A DNA stretch of 64,000 bases from Phlebotomus papatasi (Eukaryota; Arthropoda; Insecta; Diptera; Psychodidae), in contig NW_026604946.1 of the NCBI RefSeq assembly GCF_024763615.1, forward strand, positions 1-64,000, in the 5' to 3' direction. Shown piece by piece: positions 10,606 through 19,573 of the stretch. Both the position numbers and the translations under genes were made by a program. Positions within the stretch are counted from its first letter, which is position 1; every line of letters starts with the position of its first letter. Under the pieces are notes generated by a model. The model was not told the origin of the DNA. It did not search any database and saw only the letters and a list, made by a program, of their open reading frames with translations.

Positions 10606-12665
10606 TCAGACTTTATTTTTCTTTTCATTTCTAATGAAAAAAAATTTCAAAGTAACTAATGCATTTACAGATGCATCTCCTAAGCTACTTCTAATTCGGT
10701 TCGAAAATGCACCTGCGACGCTGAAGGCCCTTTCACTTCCCACGCTAGTCGGAGGGACAGTCATTAAGAAGTCGAAAATTTTAGATAAGACTGCTCCTTT
10801 TATCCCCGTCTCCTTAAAAGTTTTCATCTCATTTTGTATATCATTTTTTTCGTTTGTGCTCCCGATTGCAGGCCTTCTTTTTAGATCCAGTGATATTTTC
10901 TCCTCAAGCACTTCAACAAGACTTCTTGCTGGCGTTGGCTCCTCGGCAGTAATCTCTTCTAAACTGAACTCATCTCCAGTTTCATTTTCATTTTGTACCT
11001 CAAAGAGTCGGCTCTTCAGCCGCTGAGCAACTTTTTCCATCTCCCTATATTGAAGCTTGGGGAGCCAGCTTGAATCCAACTGCTCACCTCGTTGCAAATA
11101 AATGAGGAGCTGTATTGAGTCTTGTCCTCCCGATCTTTTTGTTAAATAAGAAAGCAAAGAAGTTGTTAAATTCTGAGATAGATCAGAATTTTGCTCTGCC
11201 AACGACTGGAAAATGAAATCAATTGTAGAGACTGCCGTCAGTAGAGATGCTTCTTCTCTGCAAAGTGATTCTACTGCCACTTTAAATGGAGCGAGAGCTT
11301 TTGTCATATTTTCAATAATATTCCAGTCATTGGTGTTAATTTCTATGGTAATTTTTAAGTCTATTAGAGCCTTCATTATTGATCCTTTCAGGAAAATAAA
11401 GCGCTCGAGCATGGCACAAGTACTACTCCACCTCGTAGGTGTATCCAATATAATTGTAATATTGTTTTCTCCGCTCATATCTTGGATGTATTTGTTGAGG
11501 CAGTCATTTTTTAAGGGGCTTTTACGGAAAATTTTTACAATTTTTCGAACTTTTCCAATCACCCTACCGATGTTGCCAAGCAGTTGAGGAGTTCGAATCG
11601 GTTGTTCTTCAAAATCGGCCCAAGTATTATCATTCTCTGTTTCCTCATCATCTCCACTGTTCTCGGTGTAATCATCATTCTCAGCTTGATCATCATTATT
11701 AATGTCATCATTTTCATTATGCTCATACATCACTTTATTTACCACAAGGTGTAATGTGTGGGCCAAACAAATAAAATGTGTGACATCACACAATCTTCCC
11801 ATCGCCAACATGGTGCTGGCACCATCCGTGGTTAATGCAACAATATGATTATTTAAAGTAATATCATATTCATCAAGTTTTTGGCTTATTAATTCCAAGA
11901 GCTTATCGCTGCCACAGGAGGCTAGGATTCTTTTGAGTCCTAGGTTAATAGTATCTCCGCCTCTCAAATGTAGATTAACATTAACATAACGGCGATTCCT
12001 TGTTGAAGTCCATTCATCAGTAGTGATGCTGAATCGCCGACCCTCTTTCAAGAGAGATTTCAATTCATTTTTAACATCTTTCTGAACTTCATCTGCGAAA
12101 TTGAGAATCATTCGCGAAATAGAAGAAGTCGATATTGGAATATCTCCCATTCTGAGGGAAGTTAAAGCTCGTCGCAAATCTGTGGACGTCACAAATACTC
12201 TGTAAGACAGCCCTGAAAAAAATAATTTAATACTTAAACTTCAGCAAATTAAATCAGTAATTCAAAATGTGCATTTAAATTAGTATTAATTGTTTAATGA
12301 TTATTTATATTTTGAGCGGTTGTAAATCTATATAATATATTTAAAATTTTACCATCTTTTGCTGCCATGCGACAGATGATGTGCTCAATCGTCTCCTTCT
12401 TGTGGAAGAAATCTGTGATTTTATTCTTTGCTGAGTTCCTTTGGGAATTCTCCTCACTGTTGCTCTTTGTCTCCGGCCTCTGGATATCATGTTTAGCAGA
12501 TAAATGCGTCCATAGCCCCTTTGTTGAGCCTCCAGCACATTTCAAAACTTTTTTGCATATCTTGCAGAGCGCGGTGTGAATATTTGGCCCACTTCCTACC
12601 AGGAAGTGAGACCAAATGGATGAGTCATCTTGGCTTTTAGTAGGATGCGGATTAAAATCACCCAT
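10606..12665 (-). CDS. hAT transposase with BED zinc finger, two exons
   Basis: Exon 1 is 12665-12353 and exon 2 is 12212-10606. The 140-bp intron has a GT donor (GATG|GTAAAA) and a TTTTTTTCAG acceptor, and the joined frame gives about 639 residues without internal stops. Exon 1 carries a BED finger: W-S-H-F, CKICKK, GLWTHLSAKHDI. Exon 2 carries hAT core motifs: TTDEWTS with the first catalytic Asp, LTTDGAST with the second, CLAHTLHL, TRWSS, and the C-terminal dimerisation block SVGSERAFSVAG through LVTLKFFF. Length and motif set are normal for a complete hAT transposase, which cuts and pastes DNA in the nucleus. An Asp/Glu/Asn-rich insert lies near the middle. Its position in the loop suggests it is, or was, the transposase of this foldback element. 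The splice model is inferred. Confidence 0.85.
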
Positions 12666-12879
12666 TGCTTTGTTTGATTAAATTTTTTGTCACAAGAACT
12701 TAGAAATTTAGTATTACGCAATATTACTTTACATGTGCACAGATAAATGGCGACTCAATTTTGACTTGACAACGATAGCGCGAAATGCGGCGAAATCTCG
12801 GGCGAAATCACCCTCAAAATTGACAGTTGACAGCTAAAAAAATAATCGGGAACGAAAACAATCACTTTATGTTTCTAAC
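12666..12879 (-). promoter_or_regulatory. Upstream region of hAT transposase
   Basis: This is the 5' flank of the transposase gene up to the inner edge of the right palindrome arm. A CGAAATGCGGCGAAATCTCGGGCGAAATC stretch contains three spaced CGAAAT motifs at about 12780-12808. No clear TATA box. Promoter role is inferred from position only. Confidence 0.3.
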
Positions 12880-13160
12880 CTCGCAGGCTGTGTGGATGTG
12901 GATTTATGGATGTCAAGTGACGTCCGGCCCCAGAAAAAAAAACAAAAGGAGAGGGAAAAGTTGCTAAATTTTTTTTAAGAATTCCGGCAGGACTTATGAA
13001 CAATATGGATGTGTTTCAGTGCAACAGTGAATGATGTGGCTGCACAGAAGCTATCGCAATTGGTAGAATTCATTACTATGGAGAATATTGAAGAGTTTGC
13101 TGTTGAATGCTTCAAACAAACGATTTATTTAATTCAAGAAATCATCATATTGATCATATT
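12880..13160 (+). pseudogene. Unidentified coding-like segment, right arm
   Basis: Inverted counterpart of 9621-9925. The frame beginning MCFSATVNDVAAQKL stays open through KQTIYLIQEIIILIILIV at 13009-13206. Its last part overlaps the antisense 3' end of the GUF1 fragment, so the open frame is partly accidental there. Family unknown. Confidence 0.35.
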
Positions 13161-13162
13161 AA

Positions 13163-14584
13163 TCGTGAGGATTTTGCTGCCAACTACTGCTTTTATGGAT
13201 AATTAAACCATTTTCCAAGGTATTATGTCTTTGAGTTTGGTCACAAGTGTCGTGCGAAGGTTTGAGTTTTGCTAACCTGAACTATCGAGTTCAATTCCTG
13301 GACTTCTTGACCATTGAGCAAGATTCTGATTTTTACGGCAGGTTGTAACTTGATATCCATGATCTTCGTAGTCAGAACTCGCATAGCCCGATGTCAAGGA
13401 TTTCAAGCGATCAAAAGTTCAGTATAATCTGTGCCAGTGGAAAATGTAGGTCACCATCACACGATCACTGTCGAAATGGGTTAGTATTCTGGACACCTCT
13501 GCATTCAACACAGAGTCCAATTATTGGCCCTAAGAAATCCTTTGGCGTAATTATTGCTGCGAGTACCGAGTTCGTGGAATTTTGTGATATTTTGGGTATT
13601 CGGAAGAAATGACGGATTGTTCACGGAATTTCTTCACCTCCATGAACTTTGTTGATTTGTGCTCTCAATTCTTCCGGTGTTCGTCAGAAGAGTATTCCTC
13701 TTTTCAAATTAAAAGAATCTGTTTTTTCTCCAAAGCTTTCAACCCTTGGTATGGGTCTTCTTCAGTGGGCTGAGAAAATATTTATTTGTTTGAGAATAAG
13801 TTTTAACAATTTTTCATCCTCTCACTCAAGACTTACTCAGTTTAGAAACTTTTAAATGTTTGAAAAACGTCTAACGTCTGACTAAATTTATGCATCGCCA
13901 CATTCACTCTAACTTTTTCCCGGGGATTCTCTCTGTTTTATTAATTTTAAATTATTTGATTTTGCTTTTTTGAAAATTTTTCTGGTACTCTCTGTTACTC
14001 CTTCACTGTCGCTTTGTCTACTGAAATCTCTGGATTTTTCTTTCTTCTTTCTCAACGGCATCCTCCAGGGTTCATAGTCCCCTCGTCATTGTTCCTACTC
14101 CCTCCTCTCGATCAACGATCAAATTTGTTGATTTGGCTCCGTGAATGATTTTGTAATGACAGAGGGTACAATAATAATAGATTCAATATCCTATTCTTGC
14201 TCCAGGCTTTAACAGAAGACTTCCATGGGAAGTAACTCTAGGAAGCAACACTCCAACCTTAGCCAAAGGCTGAATTGGAGCATGGTGTCACTGTCACGGC
14301 AGAATCATTTAGTGTCAATTTCTCAATGGCTATTCTGAGAGAAACATATTTGGATTGATCGAGTGGATAGACTCCTGCAAAGATCATCGCTTGCTCAGGT
14401 CGGAATCCTGGTAATTGTTTAACAGAAACTTCCATGAGATAGACAGTATCAATAATTACTGATTGCTCTCCACTTCTTATGTTGCACCCAAGAAGTCCCA
14501 CCTGACCAGCACGCAATCGTTCAATTGGAACTTCTTTTAGAGTTAGAGGAACTCTTAAGTGACTACCAACCAAAGGTCTCACTA
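13163..14584 (-). pseudogene. GUF1: Decayed GUF1 fragment, right arm
   Basis: Inverted partner of 8545-9620 and better preserved at its 5' part. The frame 14582-14259 reads 107 residues including LKEVPIERLRAGQVGLLGC, then IIDTVYLMEVSVKQLPGF, then MIFAGVYPLDQSKYVSLR, ending in SNSAFG followed by a stop. After this a LHMEVF-like block, SGYASSDYED and an IQAVVGSK-like tail follow in broken frames down to about 13163. It spans EF-G domain II, domain III and the LepA C-terminal region, and lacks the GTPase domain. A sequence of about 340 bases (13640-14150) absent from the left arm interrupts it. Not functional. Confidence 0.8.
13645..14130. other. Right-arm segment missing from left arm
   Basis: Between the GUF1 block matching 'AACTTTGTTGATTTG' and the block containing 'TTTGTTGATTTGGCTCC', the right arm has almost 500 bases that the left arm lacks. 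The repeated TTTGTTGATTTG at both edges suggests the left arm lost the segment by recombination between short direct repeats. The right-arm sequence has GUF1-like character in places but no open frame I can follow. Confidence 0.5.
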
Positions 14585-15017
14585 AAGTGAGCTTTCTTCA
14601 GTGTCCAATCACCGACATCGCAAGTAACGTGTTTTATTCGTCTGAGATTGTGTATTTTTCTCAAATAGCATACGACGTGCTTAGGACCAAACGAATATTT
14701 TATTTTTAACCAAATATACTTATCCTCTCATATCTACCTTTTAAATCTAGTTTTTTTTTAATTGTTTCTACATAATTCTATATACAGCTCAATTTCGTGA
14801 ATAAAAAATCTGTGTTCAGTGTTTTATCACTTTGGTGGAGACCCAACGATTTTACCTATTACGCCGCTGTGTTCGTGTTCCCCATAACTTGGAATAGAAG
14901 TCAACATTTATTGATTTTATTTTTAACATTCAATCAGAGATTTTGCTATATAGAAAAGAATTAAAGTTTATCCAGTGGAATGTCTTACCGATAATTACCT
15001 TCAATTCACAATATATG

Positions 15018-15209
15018 TGATATGCGACATTAAAAATACTCTATTTGGTTTATCACAAAAGGTTTTATTTAGGCTGATGTCGCATATTCGTTCACTGGGA
15101 GGCGAAAGAGAACTAACTGCACTCTTTGCGCCTTTTTATACATTGGTTTGCTATAAAAGTTTAGGGAGCAATATTTCATAAATTTCATAGTTATATTTCA
15201 TATATAACA
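15018..15209 (-). repeat. 3' LTR of Ty3/gypsy element
   Basis: 192 bp, on the plus strand starting TGATATGCGACATT and ending TATATAACA, identical to 19377-19568. It is bordered inside by a polypurine tract and outside by the ATATG target duplication. Confidence 0.93.
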
Positions 15210-15224
15210 CCACTCCCTTTTTCA
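15210..15224 (-). other. Polypurine tract
   Basis: Minus-strand AAAAAGGGAGTGG ends directly at the 3' LTR, the standard plus-strand primer position in Ty3/gypsy elements. Confidence 0.8.
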
Positions 15225-15296
15225 AAAGCCTTTTCCTTCATTTTCTTACAAACTAACAATGGTTGGTCTCCCATGCTTCGAAAATCAAACAATAAT

Positions 15297-16240
15297 TCAA
15301 TGATACATCAATCTTCTAGGTGGACGGCGGATCCTATCTGATTTTCGAGCGAAACCTTGGAAAGGTGAATCTGAGTCGCTCTCTTCTGACTCTGCTGTAC
15401 TAAACTTCGAATTTGAGGATGAGGAATCATCTACTTCAATTATTTCCTCCCCCTCTTCAAAAATGAAAGAATATTTCTGGGGAATTTTTCCCTTGTGAAT
15501 TTTAAGCAGATCTTCGTGGGCCTGAATAATTCTATTTTCAACTGCAATCATATATCTTACTTTACTTAAAACTTTTAATATTTTTCCAGGAACCCACTTT
15601 GCAAAATCTTTACTTGAAATTCTGTATAAAATATTATCGTTAACTTTATATTTTTGTTTAATGTTTTCAAAAGTTACTTTTTTCTCCTGTCTAATACTAC
15701 CCTTTACTTTACTCCAATTCTGAAAAAGTGGATTAATAATGTTAGTTTTATTTCTTGGAGCAAAATTAAAAACTAATTCCGCCGGGGAAATCTGTGTAGC
15801 GGTAGTTGGTGTCTGATTATATCGCGACATGATATCTCTCAGAATTTGCGACAACTTATGCGGAGGAGCACTGCCCGTTTTAACCATCTCTTTTCTTAAG
15901 GAATTTTTCATAGTTTGTACGGCACGTTCACACAAACCATTGCTCTGAGGGTGATACGGTGGGCTTTTTCGCACAAGAATGTCCTTACCATGACAGAAGT
16001 TATTGAAGTGTTCTGAAGCGAACGGTGGGCCGTTATCGGAGACGATCTCGCGAGGAATTCCCATTCGAGCAAAACAATCATTTAACTTATCCTCGACACT
16101 CTCAGCTGACGTATTGTTCATGAGATATAAATCTATCCATTTGCTGTAGCTATCGATAATAATCAAGACTGATTTTCCTCCGAAGTGAAAGAAATCCAGG
16201 TGAATCCTTTCAAATGGAACTTGAGCCTTTTTCCAGGAAC
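15297..16240 (-). pseudogene. Integrase core and C-terminal domain
   Basis: The open frame at 16166-15297 (289 codons) contains the integrase catalytic core: DSYSKW with the first Asp, VSDNGPPFASEHF with the second, and HPQSNGLCERAVQTMK with the catalytic Glu. It then has a GPY/F-like C-terminal region (VNDNILYRI, KWVPGKILKVLSKVRYM) and a basic tail ending RRPPRRLMYH. The start of the core lies in this frame up to about 16240, while the preceding HHCC finger is in the RT frame. The shift lies near 16230-16245 beside TCCTGGAAAAAGG and looks like a one-base indel. In an intact relative this would be part of one Pol polyprotein that inserts cDNA in the nucleus. Confidence 0.85.
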
Positions 16241-18420
16241 CAAATTTGATGATTTAGCCCTCCCAGTTATTGCACATTCCTCACATTGACCCACAAATTT
16301 TTCAATGTCTCCCTCAAACCCTCTCCACCAAAGCAATTGTCTTGCTACCATTTTCATGCGAGTGATTCCTATATGAGTTTCATGTAGGATATAAAGCATC
16401 TTTCTACGTAACTTCCGGGGTATCAAAATCCTATACCCATAGTAAACGCAGTCATCTTCAACAGATAGGGATAACCTGAATTTCCAGTAAATTTTTTGCA
16501 CGTCCGAGAGATTCTTAGGATTTTCTGGCCATCCGTTTAGGATTATTTCTTTTAATTTAGAAATCTCACGATCTAACTTGGACGCTGCCTTAATTATTTC
16601 GTAATTTAGGGGACTTTCTCGCGTTTGGAATATTCCCACACGAATTTCTTCTTGTTCATTGTCTTCTTCAAGTGGTAATCTTGAGAGACCATCGCAATTA
16701 CCCTGCGACTTACCCTTTCTGTATTTCAACTCGCAATCAAGGGATGAGATTATCTCCTGCCAGCGCAGCATACGTGGAGATAAAAGGATGGAGGTTGATT
16801 TTTTAACATCAAAAATCGAGATTAAAGGACGGTGATCTGTGTATATCACAAATTTGTGCCCATAAAGAAATTTATAGAATTTTTGGATAGCAAAAATTAT
16901 CGCTGCCGCCTCCTTGTCAAGCTGGGAATATTTTTTTTCCGCGGGTGAGAGAGTACGAGATGCATAATAAACAGGACGTTCCTCACCATCTTCACAGATG
17001 TGCGATAAAACCGCACCCAGCCCGTCAGGTGACGCATCAGCCACTACCACTATAGGTAACGAGGGATTGAAATGAGTCAAAATTTGCTCATCACAAAGCA
17101 ACTTCTTGCACCGTAAGAAACATTGAGAATGTTCTTCGGTCCATTTGAGTTTCTGACCCTCGCGATTTTCGGTCTTTAAGAGATTGTATAGTGGCTTGAG
17201 CTTGTTAGCCAAATCTGGAATGAATTTGCCATAATAATTGACAAGACTCAATAGCGCTTGCAATTGTTTCAGTGTTTTGGGTTGCGGTGCATTTTCAAGT
17301 GCCCTCAATTTTTCTGGATTGGGTTGGATTCCCGATTCCGAGATCACATGTCCCAAAAATTTGATAGAAGTTTCGAAAAACTTGCATTTATTCAAATTAA
17401 TTTTAACATTATGCTCTTCAAGCTTTCCCAAGACGTCCCATAAGATGGCTTTTACCCCCTCCCGAGTTTGCCCATAAACCAGGATATCATCCAGGTAGCA
17501 AACAACTCCTTGGACATTTCCTAACAATTGGTCCATGAAACTTTGAAAAATACTCGGAGCGGAAGCCACTCCAAAAGGTAGACGCTTGAATCTGAAGAGA
17601 CCCTTTAGGGTATTAATGGTGAGAAATTCCCTTGAATTTTCTTCAACCATAATCTGTTGGTATGCCCCTTTTAAGTCGATTGAACAGAAAATTTTCCCTG
17701 TCCCTAACTTGGCCAGAAGATCATCTATTTGAGGTAAAGGGTAATGTTCCTTCTCCAGGAATTTGTTGATGGTGACTTTGAAATCCACACATATCCTGAT
17801 TGTATCCCCTTTTGGAACCACCACAATCGGACTTGCCCATTGACTGTGTTGCACGGATTCAATTACACCCCCCTCCCTCAATCTTTCCAATTCATCACTC
17901 ACTTTATCGCGAATATGAAAAGGGATCACGCGTGATTTGAAAAAAATTGGTTTAGCATCTTCTTTGAGATGAATTTTCGCTGTAAAATTCGCGATTGGAT
18001 TTTTATCCTCATTATCAGTTACCCGAGGAAAGGTTGATTTAATTTCTTCAATGAAATTCTCATCAATTTTGGCCACACCATTCGGATCAAAAGTACCGAT
18101 TATACCCTCTTGCCATTTGGGGAACAATCTGTACAGCCATTCCCTACCGAGCAATGGTAAAGATCTTCTCTTAGCAGCGATCACGTACAAAAAGAGATGT
18201 TTAGATCGAACACTCACCAAGAATCTTCCTTTAAGATCAACCGGATCTCCATTGGCAAGCATAAGATTCAAATCAGTGGGCTCCAGTTGCGCATCAGGAA
18301 AAATTTATCCGAAAACATCATCACCAATCACCGATACCACAGCCCCAGTGTCCACTTCGAAAGTTACCTCTTTGTCGTTTACTCTAATAGAAAGAAGCAT
18401 GGGGTTAGTATAAGTGTTAG
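16163..18420 (-). pseudogene. Protease, reverse transcriptase, RNase H and integrase finger
   Basis: Protease motif FEVDTGAVVSVIG lies just upstream of an in-frame TAA at 18305-18307. The same frame then reads without a break to 16163. RT shows KGDTIRICVDFK, SIDLKGAYQQ, LPFGVASAPSIFQ and the YLDD box (VCYLDDILVYG). RNase H shows VADASPDGLGAVLSH, LDKEAAAIIFAI and YTDHRPL. The HHCC integrase finger is HETHIGI with WWRGF then CEECAI. Only the single stop separates protease from RT, and the downstream end runs out of frame before the integrase core. All RT and RNase H catalytic residues are present. Confidence 0.9.
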
Positions 18421-19389
18421 TTGATGACGTCGAATATAGAGAAAAAAGATTGTAAATCTCACTCGTTCCTGCACTGCTCCAGCATACAGATGCCCAATGT
18501 CCTCTCTTCCCGCACACACTACAAGTAGAATTGGCTGCTTTGCATTCTCCTTTTTTATGACTTAATCCGCACCGGTTACATTGTTGTCCACTCTGGTCCG
18601 TTAAGCCTTTGGATTTGTCTCGTTGCTTCTTTCCGTCCATGTGGCGTGATTTTCCATGTGGCTGCCTCGTGGTCGATGATTTTTTCCGTGACCCATCAGC
18701 ATGCTCAACCGCGTGTGTTGGTATTGCAGATCCTCCCATAGCCTGAATATTCCGTCTTGCACGAAATTCTGCAATACAGATGTCTTTCGCTCTCTCCCAA
18801 GTCAGTTCAGTCTGAAGAATTAGCTTTGACTGAATCTGTTGGTCATTTATTCCACCGACCAATCTGTCTCTTAGAGCTTCCTCTAAGAATGATCCGAAAT
18901 GGCAATCCTGTGAGAGACTTTTGAGTTCTACGATGTAATCTTCTATGCTCTCACCGTCGCGTCGTGACGAAAACGCATGTTGAATGTGCATCTATCCGAA
19001 ATCACGTTGTTTGTCTCTTTGAAGTGCTTCTCGAGAATTGTCATCACCTCATCGCAACTTTTGTCTTCGGGTTTCTCTGGAGACAATAATGAGACCAATT
19101 TTGAGTAGCAGGTGGGCCCCATCAAGGTGATAGCAATGGATAATTTGCGACTATCCTCGATTCCGCTTCCAGATATCAGATGATTCATGCGATTGCGGTA
19201 GTGTGTAAAATTTTCACCGGGCATGTAAGCCTCAATTGAGCCAATGAGTGTAGACATTTTTGGCTTAATCTGCACACTCACATCCACTTCACTACTTTCA
19301 CGATCGAATTGTTCTTGAACAGATTCACTACTGTTTGATTCGTGATCAGATTCACTACGTTTTAGCTCGTCGCCAGTGATATGCGACAT
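18421..19389 (-). pseudogene. Ty3/gypsy gag with two CCHC knuckles
   Basis: The N-terminal frame starts at an ATG at 19389, inside the last 13 bases of the 5' LTR, and reads through the primer site; MSTLIGSIEAYMPGENF (internal Met at about 19257) is an alternative start matching usual gag N-termini. Capsid-like coding continues to a stop at 18943. The second frame (18991 down) carries GESIEDYIVELKSL, then nucleocapsid knuckles CNRCGLSHKKGEC and CSVCGKRGHWASVC. The two frames overlap. The break coincides with a perfect 5-bp tandem repeat (CGTCG CGTCG on the plus strand, 18955-18964), so a 5-bp duplication is the likely cause. Gag continues into protease without a stop. Confidence 0.85.
19366..19375 (-). 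other. Primer-binding site, tRNA-Ser(GCU)-like
   Basis: Minus-strand TGGCGACGAG lies one base after the 5' LTR. It matches the first ten bases complementary to the 3' end of insect tRNA-Ser(GCU) as I recall it. Position is certain; the tRNA identity rests on memory. Confidence 0.65.
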
Positions 19390-19568
19390 TAAAAATACTC
19401 TATTTGGTTTATCACAAAAGGTTTTATTTAGGCTGATGTCGCATATTCGTTCACTGGGAGGCGAAAGAGAACTAACTGCACTCTTTGCGCCTTTTTATAC
19501 ATTGGTTTGCTATAAAAGTTTAGGGAGCAATATTTCATAAATTTCATAGTTATATTTCATATATAACA
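19377..19568 (-). repeat. 5' LTR of Ty3/gypsy element
   Basis: 192 bp, identical to the 3' LTR at 15018-15209, followed on the plus strand by the ATATG target duplication. A TATAAAAG-like box lies near 19511 on the plus strand, but the element reads minus, so it may not be its promoter. Confidence 0.93.
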
Positions 19569-19573
19569 ATATG

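Larger units (their letters stand above)
15018..19568 (-). mobile_element. Full-length Ty3/gypsy retrotransposon, identical LTRs
   Basis: Two 192-bp LTRs bound the element, and ATATG is duplicated at 15013-15017 and 19569-19573. The order on the minus strand is LTR, PBS, gag with CCHC knuckles, protease, RT, RNase H, integrase, polypurine tract, LTR. The LTRs are identical base for base as far as I can see, indicating a recent insertion. The left arm of the palindrome lacks it and shows the empty site near 8115. Short LTRs, a tRNA-Ser primer site and the gag-pol layout suggest the mag-like branch; that subfamily call is inferred. Three lesions interrupt the coding. Confidence 0.93.

Noticed and set aside
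14259..14582. GTPBP1/2-like or EF-Tu-like fragment
   Set aside because: The first 30 residues could fit several translational GTPases, but LPGF/FAGVYP/LNDSAVTV and the later SGYASSDYED are specific for LepA/GUF1.
18943..18991. Programmed frameshift within Ty3/gypsy gag
   Set aside because: No slippery heptamer seen, and the position inside capsid is wrong; a perfect 5-bp tandem repeat at the break explains it as a mutation.
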